Below are positions 1 through 6,875 of a stretch of 13,725 nucleotides of DNA, piece by piece. Each line of letters starts with the position of its first letter. The stretch's first letter is position 1. Below the pieces are notes generated by a model. The model was not told where the DNA came from. It saw only the letters and a program-made list of their open reading frames with translations, and searched no databases. Source of the DNA: CAXSEA01 sp964235675 (GTDB lineage: Bacteria; Armatimonadota; Armatimonadia; Armatimonadales; Capsulimonadaceae); assembly GCA_964235675.1 (NCBI GenBank), contig CAXSEA010000082.1, positions 1 to 13,725 on the forward strand, read 5' to 3'. The position numbers were made by a program, and so were the translations under genes.

Positions 1-1724
1 TCAAAAATCTGCTGCCGATGCAGCGCGACGTTCGCTTGTTTTGGCACCACGATTTCAACATCTGGGGAGTGCCGGAAGGCGACACCGCTTATTTCGCGCC
101 TAACTTAAAAGCGATGATGCACTACAAGGGCAAGGCTTGGTTCCTGGCCAACGTGTGCATCAACGAGGAGCATTACGGAGTCCAGCACTACGCGACTGGC
201 GTGACCCGCCACCACGGCGCGGAAGGCACCTGGCGCGACGCCGAGGACGGAGTTCTGGAAGGCAACCCAATTTCGCAGGGCGAGGTGGACTCCACTATCG
301 GCGTGCATATCGCGCTGGATAAAACCGAGACGGTCTATTACTGGCTTGCGGCGGGCGAGAACTACGAGAGCGTCAAGTTTATCGACAAGCTCGTCCATGA
401 GCGCGGGCCGGAGTTCTTTTTGCACCGCAACCGGGCCTACTGGAGCACGTGGGTCAATAAAGACGATATTCCCTACGGCGATCTGCCGGAAGGGGTGGTC
501 AACCTTTATAAGCAGAGTCTGCTGATTCTACGCACCCAGATCGACAACCGGGGCGCTATTTTGGCGGCCAACGACAGCGATTATCTCGACTACAACCGGG
601 ATACGTACTCCTATATGTGGCCGCGCGACGGGGCGCTGGTGGCCTATGGGCTGGATTTGGCTGGGCAGGGCGAGGTTGCGAAGAACTTCTATCTATTCTG
701 CAAAAATCTGATCACGCCGGAGGGGTACATGCTGCACAAGTACAACCCCGACGGCTCGCTGGGCTCGTCGTGGCACCCTTGGGTGGACGGCGAAGGCAAT
801 ATGCAGCTGCCGATTCAGGAAGACGAAACGGCGCTGGTGCTTTGGGCGCTCTGGGAGCACTACAAGCGATATCGCGATGTGGAGTTTATCCGGCCCCTTT
901 ACTCGCCGCTCATTCGCCGGGCCGGAGATTTCCTAGCGTCGTACCGAGAGCCGCACACCGGCCTTCCCGAGGCGTCATACGATCTGTGGGAAGAGCGCCG
1001 GGGCATCCATACCTTTACTGTCGCCGCAGTCTGGGCGGGGCTGAATGCCGCCGCGCATTTCGCGCGCACCTTCGGCGACAGCAGCCGAGAGGACAAGTAC
1101 CAGGCGGCGCAGCAGGAGATCAAGACCGCTGCCGTCAAGTACCTTTACGACGAGGAGCGGAACCGGTTCGTGCGGCGAGTCAATGTGGACCGCAAAACCG
1201 GAAACATCGACGTCGATCTGAATATCGACAGCAGCGTTTTTGGCTTGTTCTACTTTGGGATGTTCGACGCGAACGATCCGCGCATCGTCTCGACTATGGA
1301 GCAGGTTGCGTCCACCTTGTGGTGCAAAACCGATATCGGCGGCAGCGCGCGGTATGAGAACGACTACTACCATCAGATTAGCCAGGATGTAACGAACGTG
1401 CCGGGAAACCCATGGGTGATCTGCACCTTGTGGCTGGCGCAGTGGCATATCGCGCGGGCGGAGTCGCTCACGGATTTGCAAAAAGCGTTGGAGATTTTGG
1501 GCTGGGTGCAAAAGCGTCAGCTGGAATCCGGCGTGCTGGCCGAGCAGGTGCATCCTTATACGGGAGCGCCGATGTCGGTGGCGCCGCTGACCTGGTCGCA
1601 CGCGACAGTCGTGATGACTATCCGCGAGTACCTGTCCAAGCTTGACGAGCTATGCGAGCAGTCTTCGAAGCGCGCTTTGCTGACGGGCGACGTCGATCTG
1701 CTGGAGCCAGTTGGGGCTAAGTAA
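1..1724 (+). CDS. Glycoside hydrolase family 15 (glucoamylase-type) protein, 5' end cut off by the window
   Basis: Likely hydrolyses alpha-glucosidic bonds from the non-reducing end of maltodextrins or similar alpha-glucans (GH15, inverting mechanism). Seen: the frame is open to the window edge (it reads KNLLP before the Met at 18), so that Met is internal and the N-terminal part of the beta-sandwich domain is missing. Numbering from Met18, the end of the beta-sandwich runs to about residue 135 and the (alpha/alpha)6 barrel follows. WPRDG at 201-205 matches the conserved subsite loop. DLWEERRG at 322-329 carries the expected catalytic acid (E325/E326 region). LAEQVHP with E509 matches the catalytic base, followed by PLTWSHA, a typical GH15 ending. 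No signal peptide can be assessed. The 568 visible residues fit a family of roughly 600-680. pgeF follows 16 nt downstream and may be co-transcribed. Substrate (maltodextrin, trehalose, isomaltose) cannot be decided from motifs. Confidence 0.9.
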   Translation, partial: KNLLPMQRDVRLFWHHDFNIWGVPEGDTAYFAPNLKAMMHYKGKAWFLANVCINEEHYGVQHYATGVTRHHGAEGTWRDAEDGVLEGNPISQGEVDSTIGVHIALDKTETVYYWLAAGENYESVKFIDKLVHERGPEFFLHRNRAYWSTWVNKDDIPYGDLPEGVVNLYKQSLLILRTQIDNRGAILAANDSDYLDYNRDTYSYMWPRDGALVAYGLDLAGQGEVAKNFYLFCKNLITPEGYMLHKYNPDGSLGSSWHPWVDGEGNMQLPIQEDETALVLWALWEHYKRYRDVEFIRPLYSPLIRRAGDFLASYREPHTGLPEASYDLWEERRGIHTFTVAAVWAGLNAAAHFARTFGDSSREDKYQAAQQEIKTAAVKYLYDEERNRFVRRVNVDRKTGNIDVDLNIDSSVFGLFYFGMFDANDPRIVSTMEQVASTLWCKTDIGGSARYENDYYHQISQDVTNVPGNPWVICTLWLAQWHIARAESLTDLQKALEILGWVQKRQLESGVLAEQVHPYTGAPMSVAPLTWSHATVVMTIREYLSKLDELCEQSSKRALLTGDVDLLEPVGAK

Positions 1725-1740
1725 GGGCAGGATACAAATA

Positions 1741-2601
1741 GTGACGGAAACCGGGGTAAAGCCACGAACGGACGGGTGGAAGCACGTAGAAATCGGCGGC
1801 TTACCAGTGTATGCCGCCGATGCGATCAGTTCAATTCCAGGCGTTGCGCAGGGTTTCACGACGCGTCACGGCGGATTTGGGCATTCGCCTTATGATTCTC
1901 TCAATATCGGCCTGAACTGCGGCGACGATTCCAAAATCGTCGCCGCAAATCGTCGGCGGTTGGCTGAAGCGATGGGCTTCGCGCCTCAGCAGTGCGCCTT
2001 CGCCGAGCAGGTGCACGGACGCGGCGTGGCAGTGGTTCGACAAGCGTCTGAGGCCGGCACTCTGGCGGCGCGCGCGGATGCGCTTGTGACTCACGTGCCT
2101 GGCGTGCTTCTTGTTTTGCAGTTCGCCGATTGCTTTCCAGTGTATATCGTCAACCCGGAAACGCGGGTGATCGCTCTCGCGCATTCGGGATGGCGCGGCA
2201 CAGCGGAAAACGTCGTGCAAGCTGTGACTGATGTTATGAAAGATGAGTTCGATTCCGAGCCGGCGGCCTGCCTCGTCGCAATCGGCCCTGGTATCTCCGG
2301 CCGGAGCTATGAAGTTGGGGAAGAGGTGGCGAGCCGTTTTGCGACCGGTTACGAAACCGCAAGACAGCCGGTGATTGAGCCTAGAGAAGGCATGGACGGC
2401 AAGTGGAGCTTGCATGTGCAGCGAGCGATTTACTCTCAGCTAATAAGGGCAGGCTACGCGGCTGAGGCAATCTCCGCATGCGCGGAAGATACGTTCACCA
2501 ACCAGGCCGACTTCTTTTCACACCGTCGGGAGAGCTTGGTTGGATTGAGAACGGGCCGTATGGCCGGTGTGCTCGGACTGCGAGTCGGGTATTCCGCTTG
2601 A
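1741..2601 (+). CDS. pgeF: Peptidoglycan editing factor PgeF (YfiH / multicopper polyphenol oxidase, DUF152 family)
   Basis: Cytoplasmic metalloenzyme family. In E. coli PgeF removes wrongly incorporated L-Ser from UDP-MurNAc peptide precursors, and family members also show purine nucleoside phosphorylase or laccase-like activity. Seen (numbering from the GTG at 1741, 286 aa): TTRHGG near 40, then the three metal ligands in their family contexts, QVHG (H92), FADC (C131) and AHSGWRG (H148), then AIGPGIS and a C-terminal NQADFFSHRR. Start choice: GTG 1741 has AGGA 8 nt upstream (1729-1732). An upstream TTG at 1711 would overlap the GH15 gene and lacks a ribosome site. The stop codon overlaps the -35 box of the next promoter. 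In many bacteria this gene lies beside yggS and sepF; here those lie about 6 kb away on the other strand. Confidence 0.93.
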   Translation: MTETGVKPRTDGWKHVEIGGLPVYAADAISSIPGVAQGFTTRHGGFGHSPYDSLNIGLNCGDDSKIVAANRRRLAEAMGFAPQQCAFAEQVHGRGVAVVRQASEAGTLAARADALVTHVPGVLLVLQFADCFPVYIVNPETRVIALAHSGWRGTAENVVQAVTDVMKDEFDSEPAACLVAIGPGISGRSYEVGEEVASRFATGYETARQPVIEPREGMDGKWSLHVQRAIYSQLIRAGYAAEAISACAEDTFTNQADFFSHRRESLVGLRTGRMAGVLGLRVGYSA

Positions 2602-2626
2602 CACGGGCCGTTGCCGGACGTATGAT
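2598..2626 (+). promoter_or_regulatory. Consensus sigma-70-type promoter for the 2706 gene
   Basis: TTGACA at 2598-2603 (6/6), a 17-nt spacer, then TATGAT at 2621-2626 (5/6). The -35 box overlaps the pgeF stop codon. The predicted transcript start near 2633 gives a leader of about 73 nt containing a hairpin. This is the best promoter match in the window. Confidence 0.75.
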
Positions 2627-2646
2627 ATCACAACCAGCTAGATGTC

Positions 2647-2672
2647 TCAGCTTCGCGCGTGCCGCAAGCTGA
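2647..2672 (+). other. Leader hairpin ahead of the 2706 gene
   Basis: TCAGCTT at 2647-2653 pairs with AAGCTGA at 2666-2672, extended by a GCG/CGC pairing across one bulged base. It sits inside the predicted 5' UTR, between the promoter and the Shine-Dalgarno AAGGAG at 2686-2691. Only a short CTTTT follows, so it is a weak terminator or attenuator candidate at best. Confidence 0.4.
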
Positions 2673-2705
2673 ACCAAGCCTTTTGAAGGAGTGATAACCT
2701 CAGCG

Positions 2706-3245
2706 GTGAGAAAACCCTCGTCAATTCCCACGATTATCGTAGCGCTTTTAGCTTTAGTCCTGTTCGGCTACGCCAACCATGCGGCGTTTCGCAGCGGCGA
2801 CCATCCGGATGCGGAAACAGCGCGGCAAGCGGAAATTAATGCCGACAACGCTGCCAAGTCGAAGCCGGCCTCTGCGGCTCCGCAAACCCACGGCGCGCCA
2901 AGCAAGTCAAGCAACGCCGCCGCTCCCGCGACCGAATTGACTGTCGGCAATCCCGCTGCCGCTCAAACGAAGATTACCTACGGTTACAGCGCCGATGATA
3001 ATGTCGAGCAGAATCCGGCTTCACTGGACGCTACAATCTCCGCTCTGCAAACATATGCGGAAAGTCACCCGTCAACGAGTTTGCAAGTAGTCTGCCTAGA
3101 CATTCCCGCCGGCGATTTAAGCGACAAAAGCGAAGCGGCAATTCCATCGGGACTGGCTAAAAACGGCAAAACGGTGATGAGCCTTGCTGCCACACTTAAT
3201 CCCGCGCCGCTGGATGCGTCAGCGCTCGATAAAGCGCTTGGTTAG
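2706..3245 (+). CDS. Hypothetical single-pass membrane or secreted protein with Ala/Ser-rich linker
   Basis: Not recognised. Seen (179 aa from GTG 2706): a short basic N-terminus, one hydrophobic segment at about residues 8-24 (signal anchor or signal peptide), a low-complexity Ala/Ser/Pro/Lys linker to about residue 80, then a small C-terminal domain of about 90 residues with alternating hydrophobic positions (SLQVVCLDIPAG near its middle). No catalytic motif is visible. Start: AAGGAG at 2686-2691 is 14 nt before GTG 2706, longer than ideal. The only other in-frame start, GTG 2691, overlaps that same site, so 2706 is preferred but uncertain. It has its own strong promoter overlapping the end of pgeF. 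Its 3' end overlaps the minus-strand neighbour by 4 nt. Extracytoplasmic location is an inference. Confidence 0.7.
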   Translation: MRKPSSIPTIIVALLALVLFGYANHAAFRSGDHPDAETARQAEINADNAAKSKPASAAPQTHGAPSKSSNAAAPATELTVGNPAAAQTKITYGYSADDNVEQNPASLDATISALQTYAESHPSTSLQVVCLDIPAGDLSDKSEAAIPSGLAKNGKTVMSLAATLNPAPLDASALDKALG

Positions 3246-3676
3246 CTGCGAGCGCGCTGCGCTTTTTGCGCGTCGTGCAGCGTGTCGATGATCTGCTTGG
3301 CAAACGCGAGAGCGTCTATGCTGCCGCTGTGGCGCACGCTGTCAGCCGCTTCCTGCGCCGATGACTTCGCGTCTTGTATATCAATAGAGCCGTAGACCTT
3401 CATGACATCGTCTTTCACGGTCATTACGCTGCCCGCGGCTTTCTTGCCATAGCCGACAATAACCTTGCCGCGCTGCCCGAGGCGCTGTCCGATGCCCTTA
3501 CCCGTGCTGACAATTTCCATTACGGCTCGCTTAGGCGGATCGATCACGCGAATTGCTCCTTTAGCGTCGTTGACGAAGTGAAGCGCGGTCATCGCTGCCC
3601 AGGCGACTACTCCGAAGAAGGCCAGCAGTGTAAGTATTGCGAGATATGCTATTATATTGATAATAATGGGCGACAT
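3242..3676 (-). CDS. Hypothetical small single-pass membrane protein
   Basis: Not recognised. Seen (144 aa from ATG 3676): it begins MSPIII with a strong transmembrane segment at about residues 3-30, then a hydrophilic, Lys/Ala/Ser-rich tail predicted mostly helical, with Gly-rich turns (GKGIGQRLGQRGK) and a C-terminus rich in Ala, Asp, Gln and Arg. The layout (N-terminal anchor plus helical tail) resembles small DUF948-type or YtxH-like envelope proteins, but no diagnostic motif supports that. Start choice: AAGGA lies 11 nt before ATG 3676; the ATG at 3718, 14 codons upstream, would put polar residues before the membrane segment and has no ribosome site. It converges on the 2706 gene with a TTAG overlap and diverges from the 3766 gene. 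Confidence 0.65.
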   Translation of the reverse strand: MSPIIINIIAYLAILTLLAFFGVVAWAAMTALHFVNDAKGAIRVIDPPKRAVMEIVSTGKGIGQRLGQRGKVIVGYGKKAAGSVMTVKDDVMKVYGSIDIQDAKSSAQEAADSVRHSGSIDALAFAKQIIDTLHDAQKAQRARS

Positions 3677-3702
3677 GCTTGATGGTGTCCTTGATTGATT
3701 GA

Positions 3703-3716
3703 GCGCCATTTGGCGC
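3703..3716. promoter_or_regulatory. Short inverted repeat in the divergent intergenic region, possible operator
   Basis: GCGCCA at 3703-3708 and TGGCGC at 3711-3716 are separated by TT. It lies in the 89-nt space between two divergent genes of unknown function, so it could be a shared operator. A repeat this short can arise by chance. Confidence 0.25.
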
Positions 3717-3765
3717 AAGCGATTATCGGCAACTCGCCGGTACGCGATGGGAGCGTTATTTCGTT

Positions 3766-4137
3766 ATGAGTGAAACCAAGACGAATCAAAACCTAAAGAC
3801 CGGCGATTATGTCCGCATTTTAGACGCGGATCCTGGGACGCCGGACCCTAAGAATTTGGTGTACTACAGTTTTTACAAAGGGCTGGCCGGGAACGTCGTC
3901 AAGGCCTATGACGACGGCACGGTTGCCGTCTCCATCGACCGCTCCACGCTTCCGGAGCCGATCCGTTTGCGTCATGAGCAGAGCGAGCAGGCTCAAGGCA
4001 ACCGGTGGCTGAACAGCTTGTCGGACGAGGAGCGGAACCGCTTGACCGACCGCGAACGGCAGTTTTCGCTGCGTTATACGCTTCTCATCAAAGATAAACA
4101 GCTTGTACCCGAAAAGCAGCCGTCGCATTCCCGTTAG
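3766..4137 (+). CDS. Hypothetical small soluble protein with a possible SH3-like barrel
   Basis: Not recognised. Seen (123 aa): residues 11-65 read GDYVRILD, then YKGLAGNVV, then DDGTVAVSID. This strand-turn-strand spacing is typical of small SH3-like or KOW-like barrels, where a GDxV strand is followed by a G-x-V strand. A polar, highly charged helix follows (about 68-100, with DEERNRLTDRERQ), then a short strand (RYTLLI) and a basic tail. There is no signal peptide or membrane segment, so it is probably cytoplasmic. ATG 3766 has GGGAG 12 nt upstream. It diverges from the small membrane protein and ends just before the strong bidirectional terminator. The barrel call is an inference from pattern only. 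Confidence 0.65.
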   Translation: MSETKTNQNLKTGDYVRILDADPGTPDPKNLVYYSFYKGLAGNVVKAYDDGTVAVSIDRSTLPEPIRLRHEQSEQAQGNRWLNSLSDEERNRLTDRERQFSLRYTLLIKDKQLVPEKQPSHSR

Positions 4138-4156
4138 CGCTGTATGAAGCCAGCCC

Positions 4157-4220
4157 ACAAACAAACACCCCCTGCCTGACGGCTACTCAAGTTTCCGTCG
4201 GGCAGGGGGTGTTTGTTTGT
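4157..4220. terminator. Long bidirectional intrinsic terminator
   Basis: Arms 4157-4182 and 4195-4220 (26 nt each) are complementary except one T/G pair (4177 with 4200), with a 12-nt loop. The core is GC-rich (CCCCCTGCC against GGCAGGGGG). The outer 11 bases are A-rich on the left and T-rich on the right (TGTTTGTTTGT), so a transcript from either side forms a GC stem followed by a U-rich tract. It lies exactly between two convergent genes (ends 4137 and 4230). Confidence 0.88.
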
Positions 4221-4229
4221 TCCGAGAAG

Positions 4230-4982
4230 CTACACGCCGCTTTCCTGAGCTAATCGGCCCAGGGAACTCGCCTGCTCGATATAGCGCTGAACGTTGGCGT
4301 AGATCGCCATTTGAGTGGGGGTGAGCAAGCCCTTGATCGTGGTCTGCACGCCGGCGCGGATTGCCGAGCTTTGCTGCTCGCGCTGCTGGATAGTCAGTTT
4401 CGGGTTGGCCGCCATGGCCTGAAGCTTTGCGACGGCAGCTTTTTCGATGCCATTTATTTTCGTTTTCTGAGCGGTGGTCAGGCTATCGCGAAGCTGCTTG
4501 CTGTAGGAGATGGCTTTTGCCTGCGCCGCATTCGCGCCGGCGGTGAACTGCGCCTGGTTTGCTTGAGATTGGGTGAGCTGCGCTTTCTGCTGGGGAGTCA
4601 AAATCGACAGCATTTGATTGTGGGTGGCTTGGGCGAGCGCCACGTAGGATGCTTTCCTTTGAGTCTGCGTCTGGCTTTTATTCGCGAGCAGAGCGTTGCG
4701 CTTCTGGAAAAATCCCGCCATGATAGCATTGGCTTTAGTCTGCTGGTCGGCGGTGAGGTGGAGCTTATTTTGCGGCGCGTCCACCGCTACGATCGGTGCC
4801 GGGGTGAATCCGGCGGTCGGCGGCGCACCGGGCGAGACGACAACTGGAGCAGGGGCTTTGGCAACTGGGGCGGCGGCGGCGGGGTAGGCTGCGGCGAGGC
4901 TGAGGAGAGCCGTCAGGGTAGCTGCGGCGCGGCCAAGCGCGCGGGGCACGGCGATAGCTTTGGTTCGGGGTTTGGTTTTCAT
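4230..4982 (-). CDS. Secreted Spy/CpxP-like LTxxQ-motif protein with internal duplication
   Basis: Likely a periplasmic helical protein of the LTxxQ (Spy/CpxP) type, a family known as ATP-independent chaperones and envelope-stress sensors in enterobacteria. Seen (250 aa from ATG 4982): signal peptide at about residues 1-38 (basic start, Ala/Leu core, AAAA end), a Pro/Ala-rich linker to about 70, then helices with six LTxxQ motifs at 76, 128, 136, 168, 196 and 220. The motifs at 76/128 and 168/220 are both 52 residues apart, and the two halves align without gaps (see findings). The protein is longer than Spy (about 160 aa). Start: AAAGG lies about 8 nt before ATG 4982; the ATG at 5018 would add a polar extension before the signal peptide. 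It diverges from the SurA/PrsA-like PPIase. Chaperone function is an inference. Confidence 0.75.
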   Translation of the reverse strand: MKTKPRTKAIAVPRALGRAAATLTALLSLAAAYPAAAAPVAKAPAPVVVSPGAPPTAGFTPAPIVAVDAPQNKLHLTADQQTKANAIMAGFFQKRNALLANKSQTQTQRKASYVALAQATHNQMLSILTPQQKAQLTQSQANQAQFTAGANAAQAKAISYSKQLRDSLTTAQKTKINGIEKAAVAKLQAMAANPKLTIQQREQQSSAIRAGVQTTIKGLLTPTQMAIYANVQRYIEQASSLGRLAQESGV

Positions 4983-5305
4983 GGCAGACCTTTCAGTCGC
5001 GCCGTATCGGCTGAGCATTGCCGCCGGCGAGTCGATAATGGTATCGTAAATTTTAATCTGTGGCAGCGCGTATTGACTGCATTCCGATTTTCATTGTAAC
5101 ATAGTCAGGCTATGCTGCGAGGTCTTGCCACGCCTGGGGAGTTTCCCGGATTCACCTTCGGCAAAAGCCCGCGCCACTTTGGCAGTTCAGCTTTTGTTTC
5201 AGTCAGATTCTACAGCTGAGGCGGCGTCACATAGAGACGTCGCTGCCGTTTGCGATTCGTCGCGATACTGACATTTACCACCTCATCAAAGGGAGAGTTT
5301 CACAA
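4983..5305. other. 323-nt divergent intergenic region between the LTxxQ protein and the PPIase
   Basis: No ORF or RNA gene is recognised. It holds a candidate plus-strand promoter (5073-5102), a short inverted repeat CATAG-N5-CTATG at 5100-5114 that overlaps the -10 box, and an imperfect 7-bp stem (5220-5226 with 5241-5247) in the predicted leader. I could not pick out a convincing promoter for the minus-strand gene. Confidence 0.5.
5073..5102 (+). promoter_or_regulatory. Candidate promoter for the SurA/PrsA-like PPIase
   Basis: TTGACT at 5073-5078 (5/6), an 18-nt spacer and TAACAT at 5097-5102 (4/6). The leader would be about 197 nt. The CATAG-N5-CTATG repeat at 5100-5114 covers the end of the -10 and the start site, where a repressor could act. 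Confidence 0.4.
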
Positions 5306-6775
5306 TTGAAGAGCAACTCCAACCGTCTTGCCGAACGCTCCGTCCTTAATTTGCGCGCGGTGTCGAAGACGAGCGCCGCCGCGTTGATTACAAGTGCGGC
5401 GTTAGTTAATTTTGGCTTGAGCAGCCTTCCGGCTCAATCGCAAACGGCACCTCCTGCCGCCGCGAGCGCGCCTGCGCCCGCTCCCGTACAGGCCCCTGCG
5501 CCTGCGCCGGCTCCGGCTCCAGTACCCGTAGCGTCTGCGCCGACGCTTTCAGCGCCGCCGAGCATGTCGGTTCGGCCGATGAATCCATCCGGCCCGCGCA
5601 TGACGCCTCCGCAGTTCAATCCCGGCAACTTCCCGCCCCCAGTGCCTCGGGTGCCGTCCGCGCCGACCGCCGCGCAGTTGAAGCCCGGCAAAAGCGTCAC
5701 CATGCCCGCGACGCTCAGCGTCTCCGGCGTGGCGGCGACCGTGAACGGGCAGCAGATCACTAACCAGCAGCTTGTGGCCTCGTTCCTTCGCGACGGCGGA
5801 CAGGCCACTCTTCGCCAGTTGATTACGACTGCCGAGTTGGAGCAGGCGGCGCGCAAAGCGCACGTGTCGGTAACCGACGCGGAAGTGACTTCGAGCCTGG
5901 AGGCGACTAAAGAGCAAGCGGTCGAGCAGTCGCAGGGGCAGACATGGTCGAACGTCCTTGCGTCGCACGGCTACTCCGAGCAGTTCGCCCGCGAGCAGAC
6001 CCGCCTGCAACTGCTGGCGGAAAAGGTAGCACTCGCAACATCGGGTCAGCCGGCGTTTAGCCTGAGAGACAAAATCCACGTTTACCACATTCTGCTTTTG
6101 ACCGAGCAGGTGCCGCAGGGCAATGCGCCGCAGACCGATTCGGCGGCGCTCGCGAAAATCACGCAGATTTTGGCCGATATCCGCGCCCACAAAATCACGT
6201 TCCAGCAAGCCGCGAAGAAATACTCGCAAGATCCCGGCACCGCATCCAAGGGCGGCGACCTCGGATGGGTCGGCCAGAGCGACCCGCTTGACCCCGCGTT
6301 CAAAACGGCGGCGTTGGGCTTGAAGGAAGGGCAGATCAGCCAACCGGTGAAGTCGCAGTTCGGCTACCACTTGATCTACGTGCCGCAGTTCGGAACGCAT
6401 GCGACGCCTGCGGAGGTGAACGCCGCCGCCGACGCATCGATCCAGCAGCGGGCCGAGCCGCTGGTGCGCCAGTTCGTGACGCAATTGGAAGCGACCTCGC
6501 ACGTGCAGAACATTCTTGTTCCCGCGCCACCCGTTACCCCGTCGCCGTTTGGAGCGGGTGGGCCTGGTGGGCCGGGTTCTATTCCAGTGCCGCGCAACTA
6601 TCGCGGGCCTATCGCTCAGCCGGGGAACCCGAACGCGGGAGCGCGTCCTATATCCGTGCCGCCCGGCACCCCTGGAGCTATACCTGCGCCTTTACCGAGT
6701 GGCGGAGCCGCCACTGGGGCTCGCCCCTCCGCGGCTCCCGCGCCGGCCAGCGTGCCGCCGCCTCCTCCGCTCTAG
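5306..6775 (+). CDS. Secreted SurA/PrsA-like peptidyl-prolyl isomerase (parvulin domain) with Pro-rich ends
   Basis: Extracytoplasmic foldase that likely isomerises prolyl bonds and holds unfolded envelope proteins. Seen (489 aa): long signal sequence at about 1-45, a Pro/Ala linker with many PAPAPA units to about 135, a SurA/PrsA-type N-terminal helical chaperone domain at about 141-250 (it opens GVAATVNGQQIT, the usual VNGxxIT pattern), and a PpiC/parvulin domain at about 256-360 with the family motifs YHILL, SQDPGTASKGGDLGWV, LKEGQIS and FGYHLIYV. A short helix follows, then a Pro/Gly-rich tail from about 405. Start is TTG 5306, with AAAGGGAG ending 10 nt upstream; no ATG or GTG is suitable. 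The single parvulin domain resembles PrsA more than E. coli SurA (two). Its neighbour, the LTxxQ protein, supports an envelope-folding role. Confidence 0.88.
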   Translation: MKSNSNRLAERSVLNLRAVSKTSAAALITSAALVNFGLSSLPAQSQTAPPAAASAPAPAPVQAPAPAPAPAPVPVASAPTLSAPPSMSVRPMNPSGPRMTPPQFNPGNFPPPVPRVPSAPTAAQLKPGKSVTMPATLSVSGVAATVNGQQITNQQLVASFLRDGGQATLRQLITTAELEQAARKAHVSVTDAEVTSSLEATKEQAVEQSQGQTWSNVLASHGYSEQFAREQTRLQLLAEKVALATSGQPAFSLRDKIHVYHILLLTEQVPQGNAPQTDSAALAKITQILADIRAHKITFQQAAKKYSQDPGTASKGGDLGWVGQSDPLDPAFKTAALGLKEGQISQPVKSQFGYHLIYVPQFGTHATPAEVNAAADASIQQRAEPLVRQFVTQLEATSHVQNILVPAPPVTPSPFGAGGPGGPGSIPVPRNYRGPIAQPGNPNAGARPISVPPGTPGAIPAPLPSGGAATGARPSAAPAPASVPPPPPL

Positions 6776-6786
6776 TTGGCGGTATG

Positions 6787-6834
6787 TGCAACTCCAGCCG
6801 CTCTTCGCCGACGCGAAGAGCGGCTGGAGTTGCA
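6787..6834. terminator. Perfect 22-bp hairpin after the PPIase gene, no U-tract
   Basis: Arms 6787-6808 and 6813-6834 are perfectly complementary with a 4-nt loop (CGAC). The core contains CCAGCCGCTCTTCGC. It begins 11 nt after the PPIase stop. No T-run follows on either strand, so it is either a U-less terminator, an mRNA 3' stabiliser or a processing site. The next gene starts 41 nt later with no visible promoter in between. Confidence 0.65.
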
Positions 6835-6875
6835 TTAGGATCGATCAACAGCTTATTTGGGAGGAAGGCAAGATT

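Noticed and set aside
617..1357. 246-codon plus-strand frame inside the GH15 gene
   Set aside because: Out-of-frame Arg/Gly-rich reading of a gene whose catalytic motifs are intact in the main frame.
1831..2415. 194-codon frame antisense to pgeF
   Set aside because: Shadow of pgeF; Arg/His/Cys-rich with no recognisable motif.
2647..2690. Hairpin plus CTTTT as terminator of pgeF
   Set aside because: It lies downstream of the new promoter and only four T follow after a gap; treated as a leader hairpin.
4311..5099. 262-codon frame antisense to the LTxxQ protein
   Set aside because: Gly/Arg/Cys-rich shadow running out of the gene; the minus-strand frame has a signal peptide and a ribosome site.
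5220..5247. Imperfect stem in the PPIase leader as a riboswitch
   Set aside because: A 7-bp stem with one wobble and no recognisable conserved aptamer core; not enough to call a riboswitch.
5446..5560. GCGCCTGC/GCTCC short repeats resembling a microsatellite
   Set aside because: It is the in-frame Pro/Ala linker of the PPIase with mixed codons, a protein feature and not a separate repeat element.
5549..6502. 317-codon open frame antisense to the PPIase gene
   Set aside because: Arg/Leu/His-rich composition typical of a GC-rich shadow frame, no ribosome site, no domain; the plus strand has clear parvulin motifs.
6516..6875. 120-codon N-terminal extension of the dehydrogenase
   Set aside because: It overlaps the PPIase gene in another frame, reads through the hairpin, is Arg-rich, and the Rossmann motif begins right after ATG 6876, which has a strong ribosome site.
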